A stretch of DNA of 64,000 nucleotides from Sinorhizobium terangae (GCF_009601505.1 NZ_WITC01000057.1:248001-312000), one strand, 5' to 3'. Positions 8,236-17,303 are shown, numbered from the stretch's first letter. Made by a program: numbers and translations. Notes: generated by a model from the sequence alone, not told the origin.

Positions 8236-9369
8236 TTACATCGATGCCGGTTTGACCACCGACGTCATCAGGTCGTCGTTCCATTCGCCGGTGACCTTGA
8301 AATGGCCGGCCGCGCCGAGTTCGAACGCTTCGATCAGATTGTGGTTGACGTAGGCATAGATGCCGGGCTGCCGGAATGTGTAGAAGGCCGCGCCCGCCGT
8401 GCCGCCGGGGATGAGCCATGTCTCCTGATCGAGGTCCGGCGGGTTGCGGAACTTGCCGGTCGCCCAGACGTAGTCACCATGTCCGCCGATCAAGTGCGGC
8501 CGCGTATCGCGGTTCGCCTGCGAATGGATGATCAGCACCCGTTCGCCGACGGCAGCCGTCAGCGCGTTCTCGCCGGTAAGCGCCCCAACGGCGCCGTTGA
8601 AGACGACGTGCGTCGGGGTCAGCGTACGCATGGCCTTGACCGTGTCTTCGTAGGCATCGCCGGGCGTTTCGTATTTCTTGAAGTTGCCGGCCTCGTCGCG
8701 TGGCACGTAGAAATCCTGCTCGCCGACATAGTAGATGCGGTCATAGGTGAGCGGTTGGCCCTTTTCGTCCTTGAGGCCGTCGCGCGGCAGCACCATGATT
8801 GCGCCGTTCATGCCCGAGGTGACGTGCCAGGGCACCATGCCTTCCGGCGCGCAATGATAGACGAACACGCCCGGCTTGGTTGCCTTGAAGCGCAGAACCG
8901 CCTCTTCGCCGGGATTGACCTTCGTCAGGCCGCCACCGCCGAGCGCGCCGGTCGCGGCGTGGAAGTCGATATTGTGCAACAGCGTGTTGGTGTCCGGATT
9001 GATCAGCGTGAGTTCGACATAATCGCCCTCGTGGACGACCATCAGCGGGCCGGGGACCGAGCCGTTGAAGGTCATCGCGTTTATTTCCGTTCCGTCGCCG
9101 TCGATCACCAGCTTCTTTTCCTGAATGGTCATCGTGAATTCGACGATGCGGGGGCCGGTTTTCGCCACCTGGTCATGCGAATGGACGAACGGCGGGGTAA
9201 CGAGATCCACCTTCACGCGCGGCAAGGTCGAAATGTCGACCGGCGCGGTGGCCGCGGCTGCAGGCGCCGCCTGCGCCGTCGCCGTCTGCAAGAGTGGCGT
9301 CAAGGCGCCTGCAAAAGCCGCGCCGGCAAGAACCGTCCTGCGAGTCATCTGAAGCTGTTCACTCATCAT
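8236..9369 (-). CDS. nirK: Copper-containing nitrite reductase NirK
   Basis: This 377-residue periplasmic enzyme reduces nitrite to NO. It has a Tat signal ([15 protein letters not shown]), then two cupredoxin domains. Type 1 copper ligands are His132, Cys173, His182 and Met187 (in [20 protein letters not shown]). Type 2 site residues are His137, His172 and His343, with catalytic Asp135 and His297 (GGHGD). These features mark a class I NirK of full length. The start at 9369 has AAGGAGA five bases upstream. Pseudoazurin, the usual electron donor, is encoded about 27 kb away. A long leader contains a TTG-N8-CAA box. Confidence 0.97.
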   Translation of the reverse strand: MMSEQLQMTRRTVLAGAAFAGALTPLLQTATAQAAPAAAATAPVDISTLPRVKVDLVTPPFVHSHDQVAKTGPRIVEFTMTIQEKKLVIDGDGTEINAMTFNGSVPGPLMVVHEGDYVELTLINPDTNTLLHNIDFHAATGALGGGGLTKVNPGEEAVLRFKATKPGVFVYHCAPEGMVPWHVTSGMNGAIMVLPRDGLKDEKGQPLTYDRIYYVGEQDFYVPRDEAGNFKKYETPGDAYEDTVKAMRTLTPTHVVFNGAVGALTGENALTAAVGERVLIIHSQANRDTRPHLIGGHGDYVWATGKFRNPPDLDQETWLIPGGTAGAAFYTFRQPGIYAYVNHNLIEAFELGAAGHFKVTGEWNDDLMTSVVKPASM

Positions 9370-9533
9370 CGCTCTCCTTGAGCATGATCACGGCGCCGGG
9401 ATTGGCTGCCGAAAGATCAAGCCGATATTCAACGTGTTACGGTCGCCAATACCTCTCGGCCGGCTCACCGTTGCTTTGCTCGCTGCTTTTTCAGCGTTCG
9501 TATTCCAAGTAGAACCAAATCCCATCGACATCT

Positions 9534-9547
9534 TTGTCTTGGAACAA
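9534..9547. promoter_or_regulatory. NnrR/FNR-type operator upstream of nirK
   Basis: TTGTCTTGGAACAA has the TTG-N8-CAA spacing and symmetric flanks (TTTGT...ACAAA). It lies about 165 bases before nirK in the nirK-nnrS intergenic region (9370-9727), which otherwise holds no gene. NnrR-family proteins bind this spacing at nir and nor promoters. Confidence 0.55.
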
Positions 9548-9614
9548 ACGTTTCCCGTTGGCTTGGGTATTTTGGAGAATTCACGTGCGCACTTTGTCGC
9601 ACCTTCACCAATAC

Positions 9615-9628
9615 TTGCGTATCAGCAA
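9615..9628. promoter_or_regulatory. NnrR/FNR-type operator upstream of nnrS, site 1
   Basis: TTGCGTATCAGCAA is a TTG-N8-CAA site about 100 bases before nnrS. It is followed by a second site of the same type 27 bases further on, and both are preceded by CCAATAC or a close variant, suggesting a local duplication. Confidence 0.6.
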
Positions 9629-9641
9629 AGCGCCCCAATAC

Positions 9642-9655
9642 TTGCGTTTTCGCAA
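9642..9655. promoter_or_regulatory. NnrR/FNR-type operator upstream of nnrS, site 2
   Basis: TTGCGTTTTCGCAA is a perfect dyad with TTG-N8-CAA spacing, the best NnrR-like box in the window. It lies about 73 bases before the nnrS start, compatible with activation of nnrS. It is about 27 bases from the weaker site 1. Confidence 0.7.
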
Positions 9656-9727
9656 AGAATGGACCTCCCCCCATGGTACTCGGTGCCATCCCGATATCGG
9701 TCGGGATCCCGCAGACAGGATCGGACA

Positions 9728-10951
9728 ATGTTTCATATGCGCAGCAAATCGCCGCCCCCTGGCGGCATCCCGCGCGGGCTTGCCACCACCGGGCCCGTTC
9801 TCTTCTCCTATGGCTTCAGACCATTCTTTCTCGGCGCCGGTCTCTGGGCGATCGGCGCGATGGCCGCGTGGGTCGCGGGGCTGAGCACCGGCATCGACAT
9901 CGCGGGGGGCTATGGCGCCGCGCACTGGCACGCCCATGAAATGTTGTTCGGCTTCTCGTCCGCCGTGCTTGCAGGCTTTCTTCTGACCGCGGTACCGAAC
10001 TGGACCGGCAGGCTTCCCGTATCCGGCCTGCCGCTCGCTGGGCTCTTCGGCCTCTGGGTCGCGGGCCGGTTGGCGCTCCTCGCAACCGATCTGCTCGGCC
10101 TGATGCTGGCGGCTGTGATCGAGGCACTGTTTCTTCCGACGCTACTCGCGATCTGCGCCCGTGAAGTGATCGCGGGGCGCAAATGGAAGGACCTGAAGGT
10201 CGTCGGCGGGCTGGTGCTTCTGTCCTGCGCCAACGTGCACTTCCATCTCGCCGTGCTGGCGAACGCCAATGTCGATACGTTTGCAAGGCTGGCGATCGGG
10301 GCATACGTCATGCTGATCATGATCGTCGGGGGACGGATACTGCCGAGCTTCACGCGCAACTGGCTGAACAAGTTCGGCCGCAGCGATTTTCCGACACCTT
10401 ATAATCGCTTCGACACGGCCACCATCCTGACGGGCATTGCCGCGCTCGCTTCGTGGGTGCTGACGCCGGAACATGTGCTCACCGCCGCAATCGCGACGAT
10501 CGCATCCGTGCTGCACATGGCCCGCCTGCTTCGCTGGCGCGGCTGGACGACTTATCCCGAGAAGCTGCTCGTCGTGCTGCACGTCGCCTATGCCTTCGTG
10601 CCGCTGGGATTCGCCGGGATTGCCGCAGGCGCGCTTGGCGCAGTCGGGGAATATCCGGTGCTGCACATCCTGGCCGTCGGCGTCATCGCGTGTATGATGC
10701 TGGCGGTGATGACCCGCGCAAGCCGCGGACACACCGGCCGGCCGCTGACGGCGTCGCCGATCACCAGCGCATCCTACGTGGCGATCATAGGCGCGGCGCT
10801 GCTGCGGCCTCTCGCAGAAATCGTGCCGACCTACTACCACGTGCTCGCCGCCGCATCGGGCACCTTGTGGATATGCGCATTCACGCTGTTTATCCTGGAA
10901 TACGGGCCGATGCTGGCGTGTAACCGCCGCTCACCGCGCGGCGCAGCCTGA
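9728..10951 (+). CDS. nnrS: NnrS family heme-copper membrane protein
   Basis: This 407-residue protein has about twelve transmembrane segments. It carries the NnrS hallmarks FSYGFRPFFLGAG near the N-terminus, HWHAHEMLFGF, NVHFHLAVLAN and GGRILPSFTRNWL. NnrS proteins bind heme and copper and are NO-inducible. They are tied to denitrification and protection from NO stress. The start at 9728 is chosen because the NnrS fold begins there and AGGA lies seven bases upstream. The frame stays open to 9434, but that part is intergenic sequence carrying operators. Confidence 0.93.
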   Translation: MFHMRSKSPPPGGIPRGLATTGPVLFSYGFRPFFLGAGLWAIGAMAAWVAGLSTGIDIAGGYGAAHWHAHEMLFGFSSAVLAGFLLTAVPNWTGRLPVSGLPLAGLFGLWVAGRLALLATDLLGLMLAAVIEALFLPTLLAICAREVIAGRKWKDLKVVGGLVLLSCANVHFHLAVLANANVDTFARLAIGAYVMLIMIVGGRILPSFTRNWLNKFGRSDFPTPYNRFDTATILTGIAALASWVLTPEHVLTAAIATIASVLHMARLLRWRGWTTYPEKLLVVLHVAYAFVPLGFAGIAAGALGAVGEYPVLHILAVGVIACMMLAVMTRASRGHTGRPLTASPITSASYVAIIGAALLRPLAEIVPTYYHVLAAASGTLWICAFTLFILEYGPMLACNRRSPRGAA

Positions 10952-10989
10952 GATCCGTTCGAAGCTGCGTCGAACCCCTGTGACTCTCG

Positions 10990-11010
10990 CCGGCGGCAGC
11001 GCCCCGCCGG
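10990..11010. terminator. GC-rich hairpin between convergent nnrS and the small exported-protein gene
   Basis: CCGGCGG and CCGCCGG form a seven-base-pair stem between two convergent genes. It could end transcription from either side, but lacks a clear T-run. Confidence 0.35.
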
Positions 11011-11017
11011 TGGTTAG

Positions 11018-11275
11018 CTACTGCTTGAGTCGCAAGATAGCCTTCCGCGCTTCCTCAGCCAGGGCGTGGTCCGGGTGACGGCGAATGAAGCGTTCATAGG
11101 CCTCGACCGTGTTCTTCGCCTTCACCCGTTCGAACTCGGACCTGACGGCGACTTCAGGATCCGGAGGCTTCTGCATCTCTATCCCGTCTGCTTTTGTTGC
11201 GCCTTGCACGGAGGTCGACATCCCCATCACGAGGATGGCGAAACCGACCGATTTCAATAATCCATGCATGGCCAC
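11018..11275 (-). CDS. Small exported protein with a TPR-like C-terminus
   Basis: This protein has about 85 residues. An N-terminal signal sequence (HGLLKSVGFAILVMGMSTSVQG) is followed by a short helical domain whose end (AYERFIRRHPDHALAEEARKAI) reads like a half-TPR or YfiO-type repeat. A GTG start at 11275 is preferred because GGAG lies nine bases upstream. An ATG follows at 11269. It converges on nnrS and is divergent from the RTX protease. Its role is unknown, possibly a periplasmic scaffold. Confidence 0.6.
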   Translation of the reverse strand: MAMHGLLKSVGFAILVMGMSTSVQGATKADGIEMQKPPDPEVAVRSEFERVKAKNTVEAYERFIRRHPDHALAEEARKAILRLKQ

Positions 11276-11390
11276 AAAAATGTCTCCAATTTTAACGATC
11301 GGCTTATGAGAATCGTATCTCGCGGCGGCTATTGTCCCGGACGCGAGCTTCCAGGCGCTCAGCGCCATCACGTCAAGATCGGGAATTTGC

Positions 11391-12872
11391 ATGAGCGGAA
11401 CGGGCAAATCCATCAAAATTGTGAAGCCAACCGGGAACAGCCTGATTGATGGAGTGCTCTCGAATGCGGCCTGGTACGGCACGATCACCTATGCCTTTCC
11501 GACAGCCGCCGGCAGCTACAGCTACAGCGGGGAAAAGAACAGCGGCTTCGCTGCCGTGTCGACCGCTCAGAAAAACGCCGCGCTCTTCGCCATGGAGCAG
11601 TCCTTCGGTTCCGCCGCCAATGACGGCTTTTCCGTCGAGGGCTTCACCAACGCCAGCTTCGCGCTTGGCAACGCCAGCACCGCGTCGGTTCGGTTCGCGC
11701 AGTCGAAGCTGCCCAGCACCGCCTATGCCTATTATCCTGGCACCTATGCCGAAGCCGGCGACGTCTGGTTCGGCACCGCCTATGCCGGCACCGTCAACGA
11801 CTACCGCACGCCCGTTGCCGGAAACTACGCGTGGCACACGCTGCTGCACGAGCTTGGTCACGCCCTTGGCCTGTCGCACGGGCATGATCCCGACGACTTC
11901 GGGGCGCTGCCCGCGCAATACAATTCGATCGAATTTTCGGTCATGACCTACAGCGGCTTCATCGGCTCCGGCAACGCCTATTGGTACGAGCGCTTCGGTG
12001 CGCCGCAGACCTTCATGATGGCCGACATCGCCGCGCTGCAGGAGATGTACGGCGCCGACTTCACGACCAACAGCGGCAATACCGTCTACAAATGGACACC
12101 GGGCAGCGGCGCCACGCTGGTCAACGGCGCGACCGCCATCGCCCCAGGCGCCAACCGGATTTTCGCGACCGTCTGGGATGGCGGCGGAAACGACACCTAC
12201 GACCTTTCGGCCTACAGGACCGGGCTCAAGATCGATTTGCGCCCCGGCCAGGCCTCGACCTTCAACGCCGACCAGCTCGCCTATCTCGGCGGCGGCCCGA
12301 ACGACGGCTTTGCCCGCGGCAATATCTTCAATGCCCTGCTTTACCATGGCGACACGCGCTCGCTGATCGAAAACGTTCTGGGCGGATCGGCCAACGATTC
12401 GATCATCGGCAACCAAGCCGCCAACACAGTGCGCGGCTATGCCGGCAACGACGCGCTGAGCGGCGACCGCGGCAACGACTTGCTCGACGGCGGCGTCGGC
12501 AATGACAGCCTGTATGGCGGCGCCGGAGCCGACAGGCTGGTGGGCGGGACCGGAGCCGACAGGTTTCTCTTCAAGTCGCTTGCGGAAACGACCGTCGCCA
12601 CCACCGGCCGCGACACGATCTACGATTTCGTCGCCTCGCAATCCGACAGGATCGACCTTTCGACGATCGACGCCAACACGACGGTGACGGGCAACCAGGC
12701 ATTTGTCTTCGTTGGAACAGCCGCGTTTTCCGGCGGCAAGGGCGAGCTACGCTACGACCGCGCGGCCTCCGACACCTATATTTATGGTGACGTCAACGGC
12801 GACAGAAAGGCGGATTTTGCCATTCATCTCGATGATGCCGTCGCCATGCAGAAGGGCTACTTCATTCTCTGA
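11391..12872 (+). CDS. Serralysin-like RTX zinc metalloprotease
   Basis: This 493-residue protein has no N-terminal signal peptide. The zinc-binding helix HELGHALGLSH (153-163) and Met-turn SVMTYSGF (about 183) identify an M10 serralysin. Glycine-rich nonapeptide repeats (GGSANDSI, GYAGNDAL, GDRGNDLL, GGVGNDSL, GGAGADRL) follow at about 335-390 and would bind Ca2+. The C-terminal DFAIHLDD...GYFIL tail is typical of type I secretion. No dedicated ABC/HlyD/TolC exporter gene is adjacent. The gene sits inside the denitrification island, and its end overlaps the reconstructed end of the DUF59 gene. Confidence 0.9.
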   Translation: MSGTGKSIKIVKPTGNSLIDGVLSNAAWYGTITYAFPTAAGSYSYSGEKNSGFAAVSTAQKNAALFAMEQSFGSAANDGFSVEGFTNASFALGNASTASVRFAQSKLPSTAYAYYPGTYAEAGDVWFGTAYAGTVNDYRTPVAGNYAWHTLLHELGHALGLSHGHDPDDFGALPAQYNSIEFSVMTYSGFIGSGNAYWYERFGAPQTFMMADIAALQEMYGADFTTNSGNTVYKWTPGSGATLVNGATAIAPGANRIFATVWDGGGNDTYDLSAYRTGLKIDLRPGQASTFNADQLAYLGGGPNDGFARGNIFNALLYHGDTRSLIENVLGGSANDSIIGNQAANTVRGYAGNDALSGDRGNDLLDGGVGNDSLYGGAGADRLVGGTGADRFLFKSLAETTVATTGRDTIYDFVASQSDRIDLSTIDANTTVTGNQAFVFVGTAAFSGGKGELRYDRAASDTYIYGDVNGDRKADFAIHLDDAVAMQKGYFIL

Positions 12873-13194
12873 GCGGGATTGCCGCTTCGATGAAGCGCCG
12901 GCGCCGTGGCCATCCTGTCCGGCGTCCAGGGCGGCTCGTAGGTCAGCCGCACCTCGGCATATTCGACGCCGGGGACGACCAGACGCAGTTCTGCACCGCC
13001 TCCTTGAGGAAGGCCGTCGCGGGGCAGCCCTTCACGGTCGTCGTCATGGTGACACGCACGACGCCGCCTTCCTGAACCTCGATGTCATAGATCAGACCGA
13101 GGTCGACGACGTTCGATCCCAGTTCCGGATCGATGACGATTCGCAATGCGTCGCGGATCCGCTCGACCAGTTCGTCGTTATCAGGCGCCGACAT
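12857..13194 (-). pseudogene. MIP18/DUF59-family protein, apparent frameshift near 12989
   Basis: The intact frame (13194 to 12943, 83 residues) starts as a DUF59/PaaD-like domain: ELVERIRDALRIVIDPELG, VVDLGLIYDIEV, TTTVKGCPATAFLKEAV. This family helps Fe-S cluster assembly. After VQN the frame turns to unrelated sequence. The expected continuation VPGVEYAEVRLTYEPPWTPD is present in another frame, reachable by adding one base near 12988-12990, and runs to a stop at 12857. So either one base is missing from the sequence, or the gene is broken. It is the last gene of a four-gene operon and overlaps the preceding DUF2249 gene by 14 bases. Confidence 0.78.
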
Positions 13195-13711
13195 GATGAG
13201 CTGGCTTTCCGGCGCGAATGAGGATGCGATAGACCTCGCCGGTCACATCGAAGTTTCCGGCCCAGCGATGACCGCGCTTCGCGAGCTCGGGATAGAGGAG
13301 AAGCGGCTCGCGCGAGAGCAGCGCGAAAAGCACTTCGCCGACTTCCATCTTCTCGAGCGCGGCAAGGATGCGCACCATAGGCTCCGGCGGATCGAGGTCG
13401 GTGAGGTCGAGCTGGCGCGCCGGATCCGGCCATCCATCCAGATCCATGTCCCCGGCCGACATGCGGATGTCGTCGACCTGTCCTTCCGGGGTAAACAGCA
13501 CCGCCCAGTCGCCATTGCCGAGGTCCTCCTCCTGGTGGGAAAACCCGCGCCCGGCCATGACGCTGAAAAGCGGCACCGGCCGGAACGAGGCGATGAGCCT
13601 CAGGCCTTGTCCGGGAACGAGGTTGTCGACGGCGTTCATGATCACCTGAAAAGGATCACCGCCGCCACGCAATATCGGCCGGACGTCAAGTGCATGGGGT
13701 TCAATGGTCAT
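13181..13711 (-). CDS. DUF2249 domain protein, probably two repeats
   Basis: This 176-residue soluble protein contains a DUF2249-like unit (LDVRPILRGGGDPFQVIMNAVDNLVPGQGLRLIASFRPVPLFSVM) and a second, similar one after about residue 95 (LDLTDLDPPEPMVRILAALEKMEVGEVLFALLSREPLLLYPEL). DUF2249 proteins resemble TusA/SirA-like folds and are often found near denitrification genes, but no activity is established. The start at 13711 has GGAG seven bases upstream and overlaps the stop of the membrane-protein gene (ATGA). Translational coupling is likely at both ends. Confidence 0.82.
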   Translation of the reverse strand: MTIEPHALDVRPILRGGGDPFQVIMNAVDNLVPGQGLRLIASFRPVPLFSVMAGRGFSHQEEDLGNGDWAVLFTPEGQVDDIRMSAGDMDLDGWPDPARQLDLTDLDPPEPMVRILAALEKMEVGEVLFALLSREPLLLYPELAKRGHRWAGNFDVTGEVYRILIRAGKPAHHVGA

Positions 13712-15079
13712 GGTTGTCTCCACAACGGAAGGGACGGCAGGAAAAGGTGCGGACGAACGGCACCTGTCGGCAAACGGAGAGTGGCGGGTACGTTCGAAAG
13801 CCGGCGCGCGCGGGTGAACTCAAGGACAAGCACCAAGATTGCGACCAATTGGCAAAGGCTGGCAAGCCGGAAAAGCGGTTGCGCACCGACCGAGAGACTG
13901 AGGGTTGCGACAAGCACCGATGTATAGAATGCACGAAACCAGCCAAGCGCCCGCCTTTCGACGACCAGATCCTGAACACGCGGTGTCGGGGTGCGGCCGA
14001 GCGCCGGACCATAACATTCGAGCCAGGTCATGAAGGGAATGATCTTGTAAAGCTGCGCAAGACCCATGCCCGTCAGCCATCCGAAAGCTACGAGATAAAC
14101 GAGCGAACCGATACCCTGTTCCATACGGTCGGTCACGAGCAGTCCAATGAAAAGAACGGTCGCGGCTGCGAGCGCGCAGAAGGCACCGATGCCGGCGCGG
14201 GCGTTGAGTTCGATTTCCCGCCTCCTTCGCTGCCGGTAGATCCGGAGGATATCGCTGGCATAGACCACGACGGCAAGCACGCCGAGAAGGGCGGCAAGGA
14301 GCAACAGGGCGAGACGGCCGAACGAGCCCGTCAGAATGAGCGGAACGACGCCCGTTACGAGGCCAAGCGCAGCGCTGCCGGACAGCCAGACGATCCTGGT
14401 GCTGCGACGCTCGGCATCCGGCGAAAGCATGAACATGGTCAAGAGACGATAGCTGACGCCCATCGTTGTAAAGGTCAGCCAGCCGCCAAGGCCGAGTACG
14501 GCATGCAGCGAGACCCCTTCCAATGTGAGAGCGATCGCCGCGCTGGTCTCCACCACGCCGCCAAGGACAAAGGCATAGGTTCCGCCGAGCAGCACCGTTA
14601 CGACCAGTGCCGCCGAGACCGACGACGACGAACCGCGCGGTGAGCGGCAGCGGACGGGCGCGCCACAGCGTCACCGCGAACGGGATTCCGACACAGGCAA
14701 AGCCGGCTATCGTCAGCACTGCCGCCACCGGAAGCACGACAGGCGGCAGATCGATGCTGCCGGAAAGCCCCGCGAAGCCGAAGACCAGGCCGGCGATGCC
14801 CGTTACAAGAAGCGCCAGCGCGGGAAAGGCGAGATGGGCGCAGCAAAGCGGCCGGCCGACAAGGACCGGCACGAACTGCAGCAGCGCGCCCGCCATCAGC
14901 AGGCTCAACCAGCCGAGCGCGATCGTGTGAACCAGCGCCAGGGTCTCGGGCGCCTCAATGGCCGCGGCCGGATATCCGTAGCCGAGCACCATCATCGCCT
15001 CGCCAATTACGAGAAAGGCGAGTGCGGCCGCAAAATAGGACATGGTCCAGCGGGAAAGCGTGGCCCCGAACATCTTCAT
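13708..15079 (-). pseudogene. Polytopic membrane protein (heme-copper-oxidase subunit I-like), apparent frameshift near 14620
   Basis: Two overlapping frames read as one protein of about 456 residues with some twelve membrane segments. The first (15079 to about 14620) holds LALVHTIALGWLSLLMAGALLQFVPVL. The second (about 14620 to 13708) holds VSLHAVLGLGGWLTFTTMGVSYRLLTM. They join if one G is removed in the run at 14619-14621, giving ARFVVVVSAALVVTVLLGG. Conserved histidines in helices suggest heme or metal binding, as in NnrS and oxidase subunit I, but I cannot name the family. It lies between two DUF2249 genes in an operon with a TTG-N8-CAA box upstream. If the shift is real, the protein is lost. 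Confidence 0.78.
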
Positions 15080-15154
15080 TCACCTGGTTGACCGGATCAC
15101 GTGAAGCAATCGGGGTCACGTGATCGGTTTTTATAAGGAGCGGAACTCGGTGGC

Positions 15155-15463
15155 TCAATGGCTACCGCAGCAGCATTCGCAACCGGAGGCCTCATGGCGC
15201 CCGATTTCGACCCGCCAGACGTCAGGTCCCTGCTCCAGATACTCCCAGAAGAATTCGCCCGGATGTCTCGCTTCGAGCTGGTAATGGAGCGGTCGCGGGT
15301 CGTGGTCATTGATGAGAATGAGAGAACCACCTGTGGCGAGAGCATTCAGCATGCCGAAAATTTTCGGGTGGCGTTCCACCGGCGGAATGGTCCGGACGTC
15401 GATGAAGGGCTTTGATTCCGTTTCTGCAGTTGTCATGAGGGATCCGTTCGCCGCCGCCGACAT
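15155..15463 (-). CDS. DUF2249 domain protein with a Cys-rich C-terminus
   Basis: This 102-residue protein has one DUF2249 domain (FIDVRTIPPVERHPKIFGMLNALATGGSLILINDHDPRPLHYQL) and ends in GCECCCGSH, a cluster of four cysteines and a histidine likely to bind metal. It is the first gene of the operon running to 12857 and is divergent from hemN. The start at 15463 has GGAGA eight bases upstream. Function is not established. The genomic link to denitrification is conserved in this region. Confidence 0.8.
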   Translation of the reverse strand: MSAAANGSLMTTAETESKPFIDVRTIPPVERHPKIFGMLNALATGGSLILINDHDPRPLHYQLEARHPGEFFWEYLEQGPDVWRVEIGRHEASGCECCCGSH

Positions 15464-15538
15464 TGTTCAGTTCTCCAGGGCAAGGCGGCGTGACCGCCCC
15501 GGACTTGAGAAAACTAGTCGGCGCCGCAACGCGACATT

Positions 15539-15552
15539 TTGTCGAAGCGCAA
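15539..15552. promoter_or_regulatory. NnrR/FNR-type operator for the DUF2249 operon
   Basis: TTGTCGAAGCGCAA has TTG-N8-CAA spacing. It lies about 76 bases upstream of the DUF2249 gene (starts 15463) and about 110 bases before hemN, so the divergent operon is its more likely target. Confidence 0.5.
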
Positions 15553-15584
15553 ACAAATTCCGGATTGAGCAAGACATCCGTTAC

Positions 15585-15598
15585 TTGGCTTTTCGCAA
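15585..15598. promoter_or_regulatory. NnrR/FNR-type operator for hemN
   Basis: TTGGCTTTTCGCAA has TTG-N8-CAA spacing and the same right half (TTTTCGCAAAGAA) as the nnrS site 2. It lies about 65 bases before the preferred hemN start and may serve both divergent units. Confidence 0.6.
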
Positions 15599-15662
15599 AG
15601 AACGGTCCGGCATCGCAGCCTAGAGTCGGGTCATGAATTCCGACATGACCACAGGAGCCGCC

Positions 15663-17015
15663 ATGCACGCCTCGATCCTTCAGAAGTACGGCGAAATGCG
15701 CCTGCCGCGTTACACAAGCTATCCGACCGCGCCGCGTTTTGCGGACACGATCGACTACGAGACCTATTCCGGATGGTTGGCGGCGATACCGCGCGAGCAA
15801 GACGTATCGCTCTATCTGCACATCCCCTTCTGCCGTTCGATGTGCTGGTATTGCGGCTGTCACACGACGATCACCCGGCAGGACGATCCGATCCTCGACT
15901 ACCTCGCCGTCCTGAAGGACGAGATCCGGATGGTGGCGGGCGGCGCCCGTCAGCCGCTTCCGGTCGGCGAAGTGCATTTCGGCGGTGGCACGCCGACGAT
16001 CATCGAGCCGGAGGAATTTCTCGCGCTGATGAATTTGTTGCGCGAGCATTTCTCCCTCGCCGGTTCAACCGGCATCGCAGTCGAAATCGATCCGCGCCGG
16101 CTGACGGTCGAGATGGCGGAAGCGCTTGGCGCCGGTGGCGTCACCCGCGCCAGCCTCGGCGTGCAAAGCTTCGATCCGGTCGTCCAGAAAGCCATCAACC
16201 GCATCCAGAGCGAGGCGCAGACGGCAGACGCCGTTCATCATCTGCGCCGCTCCGGCGTCGAAAACCTCAATTTCGACCTGATCTACGGTCTACCGCATCA
16301 GACCGTCGGGTCCTGCGTCGCAACCGCTAAGGCGGCCCTGGCGATGCGGCCGGAGCGCTTCGCCGTCTTCGGCTATGCGCACATCCCCTCCTTCAAGAAG
16401 CACCAGCGCATGATCGACGAGAACGCACTGCCGGATGGTGCGGCCCGTAACGCCCAGGCGATGGCGATCAGCGAGACGCTGGTTGCCGCCGGCTATCGGC
16501 AGATCGGCCTCGATCACTTCGCCCTGCCGCACGACGACCTCGTAAGAGCCCAGGATACCGGAAAGCTGCGGCGCAATTTCCAAGGCTACACCACCGACAA
16601 TTGCGAGACGCTGATCGGTTTCGGCGCGTCCGCCATCGGCCGCTCGCAGGAAGGCTATGTGCAAAACGAAGTGGCACCCGGCCTCTATGCCCGCCACATC
16701 GCGTCCGGCCGCCTGGCGACCGCAAAGGGTTATCGCCTTACCGGCGAAGACCGGATGCGGGCTGAGATCATCGAAAGACTGATGTGCGACTTCACCGCCG
16801 ACATTCGAGCGATCGCCGCGGCCCACGGTTTCGACGCTCGTCCGCTTATCGAGGGCAACGCCAAGCTCGCTGCGCTTGCCGAAGACGGCGTGCTGGATGT
16901 TGCAGGCGGCGTCATCCAGGTACGGCAGGATCACCGCTTCGTCATTCGTGCGGTCGCCGCCGCCTTCGACTCTTACCTCGAGCAGTCGCAAAGGACGCAC
17001 AGCAAGGCTGCGTGA
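15663..17015 (+). CDS. hemN: Oxygen-independent coproporphyrinogen III dehydrogenase HemN
   Basis: This 450-residue radical-SAM enzyme decarboxylates coproporphyrinogen III to protoporphyrinogen IX without O2. The cluster-binding motif CRSMCWYC (Cys57, Cys61, Cys64) is followed by Cys66. The sequence continues with VHFGGGTPT, SLGVQSFDP and NFDLIYGLPHQT, and the C-terminal HemN domain is complete. The start at 15663 is chosen for AGGAG six bases upstream. In-frame ATGs at 15633 and 15645 are possible. It supplies heme for the nor, nap and cytochrome proteins here under anaerobiosis. Confidence 0.95.
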   Translation: MHASILQKYGEMRLPRYTSYPTAPRFADTIDYETYSGWLAAIPREQDVSLYLHIPFCRSMCWYCGCHTTITRQDDPILDYLAVLKDEIRMVAGGARQPLPVGEVHFGGGTPTIIEPEEFLALMNLLREHFSLAGSTGIAVEIDPRRLTVEMAEALGAGGVTRASLGVQSFDPVVQKAINRIQSEAQTADAVHHLRRSGVENLNFDLIYGLPHQTVGSCVATAKAALAMRPERFAVFGYAHIPSFKKHQRMIDENALPDGAARNAQAMAISETLVAAGYRQIGLDHFALPHDDLVRAQDTGKLRRNFQGYTTDNCETLIGFGASAIGRSQEGYVQNEVAPGLYARHIASGRLATAKGYRLTGEDRMRAEIIERLMCDFTADIRAIAAAHGFDARPLIEGNAKLAALAEDGVLDVAGGVIQVRQDHRFVIRAVAAAFDSYLEQSQRTHSKAA

Positions 17016-17039
17016 GGAAAGGGTGCGGCAAGCGAAAGG

Positions 17040-17165
17040 CTAACCCAAAGCGCGGCTAATGTTTGCCACCCGAAATGCAATCGGGTCGCCATCCGGGTCT
17101 CGCGCGATGAAGGTGCGGGCTCCCAACGGCTGTCCTCAAGCTCTGGTGGAATGTGACGCCTGCAC
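17040..17165 (-). pseudogene. C-terminal fragment of a VOC/glyoxalase-family gene
   Basis: A minus-strand frame ending at a stop at 17040 encodes GARTFIARDPDGDPIAFRV, the typical last strand of glyoxalase/bleomycin-resistance (VOC) proteins. An in-frame TGA precedes it by about seven codons, and the expected preceding residues (ELED) appear in another frame. The upstream part of the gene is absent. It is therefore a decayed remnant. The rest of 17016-17303 holds no gene that I can support. Confidence 0.6.
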
Positions 17166-17303
17166 TTTGATCACGGGAATGGCGGCTTCGCGTGGCCGAA
17201 GGGAGACATTTTCTCATGCGCGGGAGGAGCGGAGGGGACGCCCTTGCTCCGTCCTGCGCCCGCTCAACGCCGGCGTGGGACGGGGTTCCCCGGTCATTTG
17301 CCG

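Noticed and set aside
9434..9727. N-terminal extension of NnrS
   Set aside because: The segment contains two operator-like sites and no NnrS similarity. The family start is at 9728 with AGGA upstream.
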